NCBI RefSeq assembly: GCF_008801605.1
Contig: NZ_VZPJ01000023.1
Span: 1-64,000 of the forward strand
From: Pseudomonas brassicacearum subsp. brassicacearum
GTDB lineage: Bacteria; Pseudomonadota; Gammaproteobacteria; Pseudomonadales; Pseudomonadaceae
Direction of reading: 5' to 3'
DNA: 64,000 nt
The translations under genes were made by a program, and so were the position numbers. A model generated the notes under the pieces. It was not told the origin of the DNA, did no database searches, and saw only the letters and a list, made by a program, of their open reading frames with translations. Positions 36,270 to 44,736 of this stretch are shown here, piece after piece (position 1 is the stretch's first letter; each line of letters starts with the position of its first letter).

Positions 36270-37717
36270 CCACAGTGATGGTGCAGGGCACCACGTCCGA
36301 TGCCGGCAAAAGTACCTTGGTCACGGCTTTGTGCCGCTGGGTCCGGCGCCAAGATGTGAGCGTGGTGCCGTTCAAGCCGCAGAACATGGCCCTCAACAGT
36401 GCCGTGACGGCCGACGGCGGCGAAATCGGCCGCGCCCAGGCCGTGCAGGCCCAGGCGGCGGGGTTGGAACCGCACACCGACATGAACCCGGTGCTGCTCA
36501 AGCCCAACAGCGACACCGGCGCCCAAGTGATCATCCATGGTCGTGCCGTGACCACCATGAATGCGGTGGCCTATCACGATTACAAAGCCATCGCGATGCA
36601 AGCCGTGCTGGCCTCCCACGCGCGCTTGAGCGCGGCCTATCCGGTGGTGATGGTGGAAGGCGCCGGCTCGCCGGCCGAGATCAACCTGCGCGCTGGTGAC
36701 ATTGCCAACATGGGCTTTGCCGAGGCGGTGGATTGCCCGGTGCTGCTGATCGCCGATATCAATCGTGGCGGGGTGTTCGCCCATCTGGTCGGCACCCTGG
36801 AGCTGCTTTCGCCCAGTGAACAGGCGCGGGTCAAGGGCTTCATCATCAACCGTTTTCGCGGCGACATCGCCTTGCTGCAACCGGGCCTGGACTGGCTGGA
36901 AGCGCGTACTGGCAAACCGGTGATCGGCGTGCTGCCCTACGTGATGGACCTGCACCTGGAAGCCGAGGACGGCCTCGACCAGCGCCAAACCGCCAAGGCT
37001 GAGCAGGTGCTCAAGGTGGTGGTGCCGGTGTTGCCGCGCATCAGCAACCACACCGATTTCGATCCACTGCGCCTGCATCCGCAGGTCGACTTGCAATTCA
37101 TCGGCCCCGGCCAGCCCATCCCGCCGGCTGACCTGATCATCCTGCCCGGTTCGAAAAGCGTGCGCAGCGACCTGGCCTATCTACGCGCCAACGGTTGGGC
37201 AACGGCGATCAACCGTCACCTGCGCTACGGTGGCAAGCTGCTGGGTATCTGCGGCGGTTTGCAGATGCTCGGCCAGCAGGTCCACGACCCGTCGGGGCTC
37301 GAAGGCGCGGCCGGTTCCAGTGCCGGGCTGGGCCTGCTGGATTTCGACACGACGCTGGAACACGAGAAGCAATTGCGCAATGTGCGCGGGCGACTGGCCT
37401 TGGAAGAGGCTGAGGTCAGCGGCTATGAGATCCACGCGGGCGTGACCACCGGCCCGGCCCTGGAAAACCCCGCGGTGCATCTGGAGGACGGTCGTTGCGA
37501 CGGTGCCCAGAGTCTCGACGGGCAGGTGTTCGGCACCTACCTGCATGGGCTCTTTGAGTCGCCGGCGGCCAGTAGCGCGTTGTTGCGCTGGGCCGGGTTG
37601 CAGGATGTGCAGGCGGTGGATTACCACGGGTTGCGCGAGCGGGACATCGAGCGGCTGGCGGATCTGGTGGAGCGGCATTTGGATACTCGGTTGCTGCGTG
37701 AACTCTGTGGGATTTGA
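36266..37717 (+). CDS. cobQ: Cobyric acid synthase CobQ
   Basis: 483-aa glutamine amidotransferase amidating the b, d, e and g side chains. ATP site GTTSDAGKSTLVTALCRW and FKPQNMALNSAVT are at the N-terminus. The GATase triad lies in GGKLLGICGGLQMLGQQ with HGLFESP downstream. The ATG overlaps the cobC stop. The frame is open to 35936 upstream, but only as an overlap with cobC. A REP pair separates it from the rest of the operon. Confidence 0.96.
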   Translation: MTTVMVQGTTSDAGKSTLVTALCRWVRRQDVSVVPFKPQNMALNSAVTADGGEIGRAQAVQAQAAGLEPHTDMNPVLLKPNSDTGAQVIIHGRAVTTMNAVAYHDYKAIAMQAVLASHARLSAAYPVVMVEGAGSPAEINLRAGDIANMGFAEAVDCPVLLIADINRGGVFAHLVGTLELLSPSEQARVKGFIINRFRGDIALLQPGLDWLEARTGKPVIGVLPYVMDLHLEAEDGLDQRQTAKAEQVLKVVVPVLPRISNHTDFDPLRLHPQVDLQFIGPGQPIPPADLIILPGSKSVRSDLAYLRANGWATAINRHLRYGGKLLGICGGLQMLGQQVHDPSGLEGAAGSSAGLGLLDFDTTLEHEKQLRNVRGRLALEEAEVSGYEIHAGVTTGPALENPAVHLEDGRCDGAQSLDGQVFGTYLHGLFESPAASSALLRWAGLQDVQAVDYHGLRERDIERLADLVERHLDTRLLRELCGI

Positions 37718-37731
37718 GGTGGCTGTGCCGG

Positions 37732-37836
37732 CCCCTTCGCGAGCAAGCTCGCTCCCACATTGGATGTCTGATGACCACAGAATTCGTGCACACCATAACT
37801 CCCCTTGTGGGAGCGAGCTTGCTCGCGAAGAGGCCA
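37732..37836. repeat. REP pair in the cob operon between cobQ and cobU
   Basis: TTCGCGAGCAAGCTCGCTCCCAC and GTGGGAGCGAGCTTGCTCGCGAA with a 60-bp spacer. Placed between same-strand genes, so it could act as an mRNA stabiliser or a polarity element. Confidence 0.92.
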
Positions 37837-37869
37837 GTCGCCACAGCGCCAAATAAAAGGTAATGACCC

Positions 37870-38391
37870 ATGCTGCAACTGATCCTCGGCGGCGCCCGCT
37901 CCGGCAAGAGTCGCCTGGCGGAAAAACTCGCCACAGACACCCAATTGCCAGTGACCTACATCGCCACCAGCCAACCCCTGGATGGCGAGATGAACGCGCG
38001 AGTCGTGCAACACCGCGCGCGGCGCCCGACCCAATGGGCGCTGGTGGAAGAACCCCTGGCCCTGGCGCGGGTGCTGCGGGAAAACGCCGCCCACGGGCAA
38101 TGCCTGCTGGTGGATTGCCTGACCCTGTGGCTGACCAACCTGCTGATGCTCGACGACCCCGAGCAACTGAGCGCCGAACGCGAAGCACTGCTGGACTGCC
38201 TGGCCGCGCTGCCCGGGGAGATCATTTTTGTCAGCAACGAGACCGGCATGGGTGTCGTGCCACTGGGCGAGCTGACTCGCCGTTACGTCGATGAAGCCGG
38301 TTGGCTGCATCAAGCCTTGGCCGAACGTTGTCAGCGCGTCGTGCTGACCGTCGCCGGCCTGCCCCTGACTCTCAAAGGTACTGCGTTATGA
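37870..38391 (+). CDS. cobU: Adenosylcobinamide kinase / guanylyltransferase CobU (CobP)
   Basis: 173-aa bifunctional enzyme, phosphorylating adenosylcobinamide and then attaching GMP. P-loop GGARSGKSRLAEKLA is at the N-terminus. YIATSQPLDGEM and the LVDCLTLWLTNLL and NETGMGVVPLGELTRRYVDE blocks are family hallmarks. ATG 37870 with AAAAGG upstream. 152 bp after cobQ, so the REP pair may mark an operon break; the stop overlaps cobT. Confidence 0.95.
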   Translation: MLQLILGGARSGKSRLAEKLATDTQLPVTYIATSQPLDGEMNARVVQHRARRPTQWALVEEPLALARVLRENAAHGQCLLVDCLTLWLTNLLMLDDPEQLSAEREALLDCLAALPGEIIFVSNETGMGVVPLGELTRRYVDEAGWLHQALAERCQRVVLTVAGLPLTLKGTAL

Positions 38392-39443
38392 ATCACTGCT
38401 GGTGGCTGGACCCGTGCAAGCCCGTCGATACCCAGGCCCTGGAACAGGCTACGGCCCGTCAGCAACAACTGACCAAACCAGCGGGCTCCCTGGGGCGGCT
38501 GGAGTCGGTGGCGGTGCAACTGGCGGGCCTGCAAGGGCAGGTCAAACCGAGCCTGGAGCGGCTATGGATCGCGATTTTCGCCGGTGACCATGGCGTGGTC
38601 GCCGAGGGCGTATCGGCCTATCCCCAGGAGGTCACCGGGCAGATGCTGCTCAACTTCGTCAGCGGCGGCGCGGCCATCAGCGTCCTGGCGCGGCAACTGG
38701 GCGCGTCGCTGGAAGTGGTGGACCTGGGCACCGTCACGCCTTCGCTGGACCTGCCCGGCGTACGGCACCTGAACGTCGGGCCGGGCACGGCGAATTTTGC
38801 CCAGGGCCCGGCGATGACGGTGAGCCAGGGCGAGCAGGCCTTGCATGCCGGACGCGACAGCGTGGCGCGTGCGGTCGCGGCCGGGACGCACTTGTTCATT
38901 GGCGGCGAGATGGGCATCGGCAACACCACGGCCGCCAGCGCCCTGGCCTGCGCCTTGCTCGAATGCCCGGTGGCGCATCTGGTCGGGCCGGGCACGGGGT
39001 TGGACGCGGCGGGTGTCAGCCGCAAGGCCCAGGTGATCGAACGGGCCCTGGCGCTGCACACTGTTCAGGGCAGCGACCCGTTGCAGACCCTGTTCAACCT
39101 CGGCGGTTTTGAAATCGCCGCGTTGGTCGGTGCGTACCTGGCCTGTGCCCAGCAGGGCGTCGCCGTGCTGGTGGATGGTTTCATCTGCAGCGTCGCGGCC
39201 CTGGTGGCGGTGCGCCTCAATCCCGCGTGCCGGCCCTGGTTGCTGTTCGGCCATCGCGGCGCCGAGCCGGGCCATCGCCACGTGCTGGAAACCCTCGGCG
39301 CCGAACCGCTGCTGGACCTCGGCCTGCGCCTGGGCGAGGGCAGTGGTGCGGCGTTGGCGGTGCCACTGTTGCGCCTGGCCTGTGACCTTCATGGACAAAT
39401 GGCGACGTTCGCCGAAGCGGCCGTGGCGGATCGCCCGGCATGA
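38388..39443 (+). CDS. cobT: Nicotinate-nucleotide:DMB phosphoribosyltransferase CobT
   Basis: 351-aa enzyme making alpha-ribazole phosphate from DMB and NaMN. Conserved parts are KPAGSLGRLESVAVQLAG near the N-terminus, FAGDHGVVAEGVSAYPQEVT, GGEMGIGNTTAASAL (catalytic Glu region) and a C-terminal GHRGAEPGHRHVLETL. Overlaps cobU and the following phosphatase by 4 bp each. Called CobU in the P. denitrificans naming. Confidence 0.96.
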   Translation: MNHCWWLDPCKPVDTQALEQATARQQQLTKPAGSLGRLESVAVQLAGLQGQVKPSLERLWIAIFAGDHGVVAEGVSAYPQEVTGQMLLNFVSGGAAISVLARQLGASLEVVDLGTVTPSLDLPGVRHLNVGPGTANFAQGPAMTVSQGEQALHAGRDSVARAVAAGTHLFIGGEMGIGNTTAASALACALLECPVAHLVGPGTGLDAAGVSRKAQVIERALALHTVQGSDPLQTLFNLGGFEIAALVGAYLACAQQGVAVLVDGFICSVAALVAVRLNPACRPWLLFGHRGAEPGHRHVLETLGAEPLLDLGLRLGEGSGAALAVPLLRLACDLHGQMATFAEAAVADRPA

Positions 39444-40015
39444 CCTTGCGCCTGGACCTGCTGCGTCACGGCGAAACCGAGCTGGGCGGTGGCTTGCGCG
39501 GCAGCCTCGACGATGCCTTGACGGCCAGGGGCTGGGAGCAGATGCACACGGCAGTCGAGCAAGGCGGGCCCTGGGATTGCCTGGTGAGTTCACCGTTGCA
39601 ACGTTGCGCCCGTTTCGCCGAGCAACTTGGTGCCCGACTCGGCGTGCCGGTGCAGCTGGACAAAGATCTGCAAGAGCTGCATTTCGGCGCCTGGGAAGGC
39701 CGTAGCGCAGCAGCGCTGATGGACACCGACGCCGAGGCACTGGGCCAGTTCTGGGCCGATCCCTATGCCTTCACACCCCCCGAAGGCGAGCCGATGCTGG
39801 CGTTTTCCAGCCGCGTGCTGGCGGCGGTCGAACACCTGCACTCGGCCTATGCCGGTCAGCGGGTCTTGCTGGTCAGCCATGGTGGCGTGATGCGCCTGCT
39901 GCTGGCCCAGGCCCGGGGTCTGCCTCGGGAGCAATTGCTCAATGTCGAAGTCGGCCATGGCGCGCTGTTTTCCCTGGCTGTGTCGGCAGGGCCCGTGCTC
40001 AAAGAGGCGGATTGA
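39440..40015 (+). CDS. Alpha-ribazole-5'-phosphate phosphatase
   Basis: 191-aa histidine phosphatase. The RHG motif LLRHGE has His10, the second catalytic histidine is in LLVSHGGVMRL, and SSPLQRCARFAEQL is the conserved phosphate-contact helix. It removes phosphate from alpha-ribazole phosphate before or after the CobS step. Between cobT and cobS; the 4-bp overlap with cobT indicates coupling. Confidence 0.92.
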   Translation: MTLRLDLLRHGETELGGGLRGSLDDALTARGWEQMHTAVEQGGPWDCLVSSPLQRCARFAEQLGARLGVPVQLDKDLQELHFGAWEGRSAAALMDTDAEALGQFWADPYAFTPPEGEPMLAFSSRVLAAVEHLHSAYAGQRVLLVSHGGVMRLLLAQARGLPREQLLNVEVGHGALFSLAVSAGPVLKEAD

Positions 40016-40017
40016 CG

Positions 40018-40749
40018 ATGCTGCCCTTCTGGATCGCCTTGCAATTTCTCAGCAGCCTGCCGGTGCGCCTGCCCGGCATGCCCGAGCCCGAACAGCTGGG
40101 CCGTTCGTTGTTGTTCTATCCGGTAGTGGGGCTGTTGTTCGGCGCCTTGCTGTGGCTGCTCAATGCACTGCTGATGGGTACACCGTTGCTGCTGCACGCT
40201 GCGCTGTTGCTGAGCGCGTGGGTGTTGCTCAGCGGCGGCCTGCACCTCGATGGCCTGGCCGACAGCGCCGATGCCTGGCTCGGTGGTTTTGGCGATCGCG
40301 AGCGCACGCTGCTGATCATGAAAGACCCGCGCAGTGGGCCGATCGCAGTGATCACCCTGGTGCTGGTGTTGCTGCTCAAATTCACCGCGCTGCTGGCGTT
40401 GATCGAGCAGGGACAAACGTTGGCCTTGGTCATCGTGCCGGTGCTGGGGCGTGCCGCGTTGCTCGGCCTGTTCCTGACCACCCCTTACGTGCGTGCCGGT
40501 GGGTTAGGCCAGGCGCTCGCCGATCACCTGCCGCGACGCTCGGGCTGGCAGGTGTTGGCGGCCTGTGCGTTGGGGAGCCTGCTGCTGTTGGGCTGGACCG
40601 GGCTGTGGACGCTGGTGGTTGCCGCGCTGGTGTTCATCGGGCTGCAACGGATGATGCTGCGCAGGCTGCAAGGATGCACCGGGGATACGGCGGGCGCCTT
40701 GCTGGAACTGCTGGAGATGGCCGTTCTGGTAGCGTTGGCGTTGAGTTGA
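40018..40749 (+). CDS. cobS: Adenosylcobinamide-GDP ribazoletransferase CobS (CobV)
   Basis: 243-aa integral membrane enzyme catalysing the last condensation of GDP-cobinamide with alpha-ribazole (phosphate) to give the complete coenzyme. N-terminal ALQFLSSLPVRLPGMP, the active-site HLDGLADSADAWLGGFGDRERTLLIMKDPRSGPI block and ~6 membrane helices match the family. Last gene of the operon, 2 bp after the phosphatase stop; ATG 40018 chosen over TTG 40012. Confidence 0.95.
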   Translation: MLPFWIALQFLSSLPVRLPGMPEPEQLGRSLLFYPVVGLLFGALLWLLNALLMGTPLLLHAALLLSAWVLLSGGLHLDGLADSADAWLGGFGDRERTLLIMKDPRSGPIAVITLVLVLLLKFTALLALIEQGQTLALVIVPVLGRAALLGLFLTTPYVRAGGLGQALADHLPRRSGWQVLAACALGSLLLLGWTGLWTLVVAALVFIGLQRMMLRRLQGCTGDTAGALLELLEMAVLVALALS

Positions 40750-40802
40750 ATCCGGATCTTGCTGGCAGGACAGCGTTCATTTAAATTTGCATTCATTCAG
40801 TC

Positions 40803-40818
40803 GCGGGTATATACACGC
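40803..40818. promoter_or_regulatory. Palindromic operator upstream of the MarR gene
   Basis: GCGGGTATATACACGC is palindromic with one mismatch around a TATATA core, ending 3 bp before the MarR ATG. It matches the site upstream of the adjacent MFS gene. Confidence 0.6.
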
Positions 40819-40821
40819 ATC

Positions 40822-41226
40822 ATGCTTCCTTCCCAATGTCTGTGCATCAACCTGCGTCGTGCCGCCCGTGGCGTCAGCAGGTATTACGACGGCGCCCTCG
40901 ACGGCTTCGGGATCAACGTTGCCCAGTATTCTTTGCTGAGCAACCTGGCGCGCCTGGACCAGCCGAGTATTTCTTCCCTGGCCGAGGCCATGGGCCTGGA
41001 CCGCAGCACCCTGGGTCGTAACCTGCGGGTGCTGGAAGGCGAAGGGCTGGTGGCGCTGGCCGAGGGTGACGACCTGCGTAACCGCATCGTCGTGCTCACT
41101 GAAACGGGGCAGGCCCGGCTGGCGGCGGCGTTGCCTGCCTGGGAAGCGGCGCAGCAGAAACTGATCGATAAGCTGGGCGCCGAAAAGCGTGCGACCTTGC
41201 TGGCCTTGCTGGATGAACTGGCGTGA
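40822..41226 (+). CDS. MarR-family transcriptional regulator
   Basis: 134-aa winged-helix repressor-type protein. The HTH is in ISSLAEAMGLDRSTLGRNLRVLEGEGLV, with the wing from DDLRNRIVVLTETG. ATG 40822. It lies directly upstream of an MFS carrier in the same direction (52 bp), and the same palindrome occurs 5' of both, so autoregulation and control of the carrier are expected. The ligand is not predictable. Confidence 0.92.
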   Translation: MLPSQCLCINLRRAARGVSRYYDGALDGFGINVAQYSLLSNLARLDQPSISSLAEAMGLDRSTLGRNLRVLEGEGLVALAEGDDLRNRIVVLTETGQARLAAALPAWEAAQQKLIDKLGAEKRATLLALLDELA

Positions 41227-41247
41227 AGCCGGTTCGTTCGATAATAA

Positions 41248-41263
41248 GTGGGTATATACCCGC
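41248..41263. promoter_or_regulatory. Palindromic operator upstream of the MFS gene
   Basis: GTGGGTATATACCCGC: perfect core GGGTATATACCC, located 16 bp before the MFS ATG and overlapping where a promoter or leader would be. Companion of the site at 40803. Confidence 0.65.
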
Positions 41264-41278
41264 GACCGGAGAACAAGA

Positions 41279-42487
41279 ATGACATCGATGTGGCGTACCT
41301 GTGGTTGGGTCCTGGTGGGCAGCGCGCTGATCCTGGCGTTGTCCCTGGGCGTACGGCATGGCTTCGGCCTGTTCCTGGCGCCCATGAGTGCCGAGTTCGG
41401 CTGGGGCCGTGAGGTATTCGCCTTCGCCATTGCCTTGCAGAACCTGATCTGGGGCCTGGCGCAGCCGTTCACCGGCGCGCTGGCCGACCGCTTCGGTGCG
41501 GCGAAAGTGGTGCTGATCGGCGGTGTGCTGTACGCAGTGGGCCTGGTGTTCATGGGCATGGCCGATTCGCCATGGTCCTTGTCGTTGAGCGCGGGCCTTT
41601 TGATTGGTATCGGTCTGTCGGGCACGTCGTTTTCGGTGATTCTGGGTGTGGTCGGACGGGCCGTGCCGCCGGAAAAACGCAGCATGGGCATGGGTATCGC
41701 CAGTGCCGCCGGTTCCTTCGGCCAGTTCGCCATGCTGCCCGGTACGCTGGGGCTGATCGGTTGGCTCGGTTGGTCGGCGGCGTTGTTGGCGCTGGGGCTG
41801 CTGGTGGCGTTGATCGTGCCGCTGGTGAGCATGCTCAAGGACGCGCCGTTGCCGGTCGCTGGCCATGAGCAAACTCTGGTCGAAGCCTTGCGTGAGGCAT
41901 GCAGTCATTCCGGGTTCTGGCTGCTGGCGATTGGCTTTTTCGTTTGCGGGTTCCAGGTGGTGTTCATTGGCGTGCATTTGCCGGCGTACCTGGTGGACCA
42001 ACACCTGCCAGCCAGCGTCGGCACCACCGTGCTGGCCCTGGTCGGGTTGTTCAATATCTTCGGCACCTATACCGCCGGCTGGCTGGGGGGGCGCATGTCC
42101 AAGCCACGCCTGCTGACTGGGTTGTACTTGGTGCGGGCGGTGGTGATCGGTTTGTTCCTGTGGCTGCCCGTGACCACCACCACTGCGTATCTGTTCGGCA
42201 TGGCGATGGGCTTTCTGTGGCTGTCGACGGTGCCGTTGACCAACGGCACGGTGGCGACCCTGTTTGGTGTACGAAATCTCTCTATGTTGGGTGGGATCGT
42301 GTTCCTGTTCCACCAGTTGGGCTCGTTCCTCGGTGGTTGGTTGGGCGGGGTGGTGTACGACCGTACCGGCAGCTATGACTTGATCTGGCAGGTGTCGATC
42401 CTGCTCAGCCTGTTGGCGGCGGCGTTGAACTGGCCAGTACGTGAACGTCCGGTGGCGCGCCTGCAAGTCCAGGCCGGCGCAGCATGA
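41279..42487 (+). CDS. MFS transporter
   Basis: 402-aa, 12-span major facilitator. Visible features are RFGAAKVVLIGG (loop 2/3 motif A region), a central cytoplasmic loop around HEQTLVEALREACSHSGFW, and GGRMSKPRLLTG in the second half. It resembles the oxalate/formate antiporter-like group, but the substrate cannot be deduced. ATG 41279 has GGAG 9 bp upstream. Its stop overlaps a 39-aa membrane peptide by 4 bp. Confidence 0.88.
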   Translation: MTSMWRTCGWVLVGSALILALSLGVRHGFGLFLAPMSAEFGWGREVFAFAIALQNLIWGLAQPFTGALADRFGAAKVVLIGGVLYAVGLVFMGMADSPWSLSLSAGLLIGIGLSGTSFSVILGVVGRAVPPEKRSMGMGIASAAGSFGQFAMLPGTLGLIGWLGWSAALLALGLLVALIVPLVSMLKDAPLPVAGHEQTLVEALREACSHSGFWLLAIGFFVCGFQVVFIGVHLPAYLVDQHLPASVGTTVLALVGLFNIFGTYTAGWLGGRMSKPRLLTGLYLVRAVVIGLFLWLPVTTTTAYLFGMAMGFLWLSTVPLTNGTVATLFGVRNLSMLGGIVFLFHQLGSFLGGWLGGVVYDRTGSYDLIWQVSILLSLLAAALNWPVRERPVARLQVQAGAA

Positions 42488-42603
42488 GTCGTGTCGGCCC
42501 GTGGTTGATCGCTGCCGGTGCCGGCCTGCTGCTGGCGTTCGCCTGGTGGGGTTGGCATCAGGGCGGGTTGGCCTTGATGCAGCTGGGCATGGGCAACTGC
42601 TGA
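42484..42603 (+). CDS. 39-residue membrane peptide coupled to the MFS gene
   Basis: ATGA overlap with the MFS stop, then MSRVGPWLIAAGAGLLLAFA and a short tail (WWGWHQGGL...GMGNC). One hydrophobic helix (about 7-22) is followed by a Trp/Gly-rich segment and a C-terminal Cys. Too short for most gene callers. The overlap and membrane helix suggest a translated accessory peptide of the carrier; function unknown. Confidence 0.6.
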   Translation: MSRVGPWLIAAGAGLLLAFAWWGWHQGGLALMQLGMGNC

Positions 42604-42668
42604 ACAATGGACGGCATCGGACGCTGCGAGTAACGTCGTGGTCTGACGTGCTTTTAAGGAAGATAGAC

Positions 42669-43220
42669 ATGTTGATGCGTTGGTTTGCTGTTCCCGCCCT
42701 GTTGCTGGCTGTGACCGGGCAAGTCTGGGCCGCCGGTTGCCCACCGTTGCTGGAAGGTTCGTTGCCCAAGCTGCGGGCCAAGGAAACCATTGATTTGTGC
42801 CAGCGCTTCGCCGGCAAGCCGCTGGTGGTGGTCAACACTGCCAGCTTCTGTGGGTTCGCCCCGCAATTCAAAGGCCTCGAAGCGCTCAACCAGCGCTACA
42901 AGGAGCAAGGGTTGCAAGTGCTGGGTGTGCCGTCCAATGACTTCAAGCAGGAGTCCAAGGACGGTGCTGAAACCGCCAAGGTCTGCTACGTCAATTACGG
43001 CGTGACCTTCACCATGACCGAACCTCAACCGGTGCGCGGTGCGGATGCGATACCGTTGTTCAGGCACCTGGCTGAACAATCCAGCGCGCCGAAATGGAAT
43101 TTCTACAAGTATGTGGTGGACCGCCAGGGCAATGTCGTAGGCAGTTTTTCCAGCCGGATCAAGCCTGACGATCCCGATTTCATCAAGGCGGTGGAAGCGG
43201 CCATTGCTTCCAGACCCTGA
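42669..43220 (+). CDS. Periplasmic glutathione peroxidase-like protein
   Basis: 183-aa thiol peroxidase of the glutathione peroxidase family with a signal peptide (cleavage near VWAAG, residue 22). The catalytic cysteine is Cys61 in NTASFCGFAPQFKGL, and the active-site tryptophan is in KWNFYKYVV. It reduces peroxides in the periplasm, probably with thioredoxin-like donors. GPx proteins are usually cytoplasmic, so the signal peptide is notable. Start ATG 42669, 65 bp after the small peptide. Confidence 0.92.
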   Translation: MLMRWFAVPALLLAVTGQVWAAGCPPLLEGSLPKLRAKETIDLCQRFAGKPLVVVNTASFCGFAPQFKGLEALNQRYKEQGLQVLGVPSNDFKQESKDGAETAKVCYVNYGVTFTMTEPQPVRGADAIPLFRHLAEQSSAPKWNFYKYVVDRQGNVVGSFSSRIKPDDPDFIKAVEAAIASRP

Positions 43221-43232
43221 TCGCCAGCCACG

Positions 43233-43270
43233 AAAAAGCCCCGCCTCTTTGCAGAGTGCGGGGCTTTTTT
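43233..43270. terminator. Bidirectional terminator between the GPx gene and fadL
   Basis: AAAAAGCCCCGC...GCGGGGCTTTTTTT with an inner CTCT/AGAG stem. A-run on the left and T-run on the right, so it can stop transcription from both convergent genes. Confidence 0.93.
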
Positions 43271-43310
43271 TCGCTTCAGGTGGCGAGGGGTTCAGGTTCG
43301 CCGTGAAACA

Positions 43311-44591
43311 TCAGAAGCGGTAGGTTGCACCGACACCGAAACCGTTGGCGCTGTTTTCATATTTGGCGTTGTAGGACTGGCCGAGGGCGTTGCTGCCGCT
43401 GACGTTGACTTTTTCTTCCTTGAGGTAGGAATAAGCCACGTCGATGGTCAGGTCGTCGGTCGGGCTCCAGCCGGCACCGAGGCTGAAGATGGTCCGGTCG
43501 CCAGTAGGGATGCGTGGCGAGCGGTCGGCGTTGTTGGTCGGTGCCTGGTCGAAGGACAGGCCGGTACGCAGTACCCACTGTTTGTTCAACTGGTAGGAAG
43601 TACCGATGGCGTAGGCCCAGGTGTCGTGCCAGTTTTGCTCTTCGGTGATGGTACCGAGGAAGGCAGGAGCGAACACACCACCCGATGTTGTCACCCCTTC
43701 GTTATTCACGGTGATTTCTTTCAGGCGACTCCAGCGTGTCCAGGTGCTGCCCGCATAAACGGTCCAGGCATCATTGAGCTTTTGGGTGACCGAAAAGTCC
43801 ACCGATTCAGGTGTGGTGATGTCCAGCGAGGCATCGTAGCGCCCGTTATTCAAAAGTACCGCAGGAGTACCGGCGCCAGGGCTCACTTCAGTGTGGCCTT
43901 CAAGCTTGTACTTGACCTTGGAGTGGTAGGTCAGGCCGACACGAGTGGTGTCGGTCGCCTGGACCAGCACGCCAATGTTGTAGCCGTAGCCAATGTCGTC
44001 GCCCTTGATCTTCACGTCGCCGTCATTAGCTGAAAACGGAGTGTTCAGCGTCGACTCCAGAGAGCCGGAAATACGGTTGATGGTCGGGCCGAAACCGATC
44101 GATACCTTGTCGTTGAAGGCATAGCTGACGGTTGGCTGGAACGTGACGACCTTCACTTCGCTCTTGCTACCGAAGTTGCCGCCCTGGAAGCCGTTTTCAT
44201 AATCGGTGATCAAGCCAAACGGTGCGTAGACACCCAGGCCGAATGCCCATTGATCATCGATAGGCTTGACGTAATAACCCATCGGAACGCCGGTCAGCGG
44301 GACCATGTCGCCCTTGTTAGTGCCGGACTTGGTGCCGCTGGCATCGTCGATATCGGTGGAGGCATCAATGGCGGCGAAGCCACCGGTGACTTGCTGGCGC
44401 TTGAGGCGCGACATGCCGGCAGGGTTGCCAAACACGGTGCTGGCGTCATCGGCAGCGGAAGAACGACCTGCGAAACCAGTGCCCATGCCACTGATGCTTT
44501 GTTCGTTCAAGGCAAAGCCACTGGCGAAAAGTTGGGTGGATGCCAAGGTCACGGCAAGGCCAAGGGTGGTTTTGAGCATGATTTTTTTCAT
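43311..44591 (-). CDS. FadL/OmpP1-family outer-membrane long-chain fatty acid transporter
   Basis: 426-aa beta-barrel protein: signal peptide (MLKTTLGLAVTLASTQLFA region), then the FadL N-terminal hatch NEQSISGMGTGFAGRSSAADDASTVFGNPAGMS, a series of amphipathic beta strands and a terminal phenylalanine (GVGATYRF), the BAM recognition signal. Imports long-chain fatty acids or other hydrophobic compounds across the outer membrane. ATG 44591 follows CAGGAG. Confidence 0.93.
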   Translation of the reverse strand: MKKIMLKTTLGLAVTLASTQLFASGFALNEQSISGMGTGFAGRSSAADDASTVFGNPAGMSRLKRQQVTGGFAAIDASTDIDDASGTKSGTNKGDMVPLTGVPMGYYVKPIDDQWAFGLGVYAPFGLITDYENGFQGGNFGSKSEVKVVTFQPTVSYAFNDKVSIGFGPTINRISGSLESTLNTPFSANDGDVKIKGDDIGYGYNIGVLVQATDTTRVGLTYHSKVKYKLEGHTEVSPGAGTPAVLLNNGRYDASLDITTPESVDFSVTQKLNDAWTVYAGSTWTRWSRLKEITVNNEGVTTSGGVFAPAFLGTITEEQNWHDTWAYAIGTSYQLNKQWVLRTGLSFDQAPTNNADRSPRIPTGDRTIFSLGAGWSPTDDLTIDVAYSYLKEEKVNVSGSNALGQSYNAKYENSANGFGVGATYRF

Positions 44592-44736
44592 TGTTAGAAC
44601 TCCTGATGATCACCGGGGCGAAAATTACCAACATTTTCGTGCAAGCGCTATAGCCCGTATCGCTTGATTTAGAGGGGTTTTGTAGGACAATCCGACCAGA
44701 TTCGCGACCGTTGCAGGAAGTTTCCAAATTTCCACA

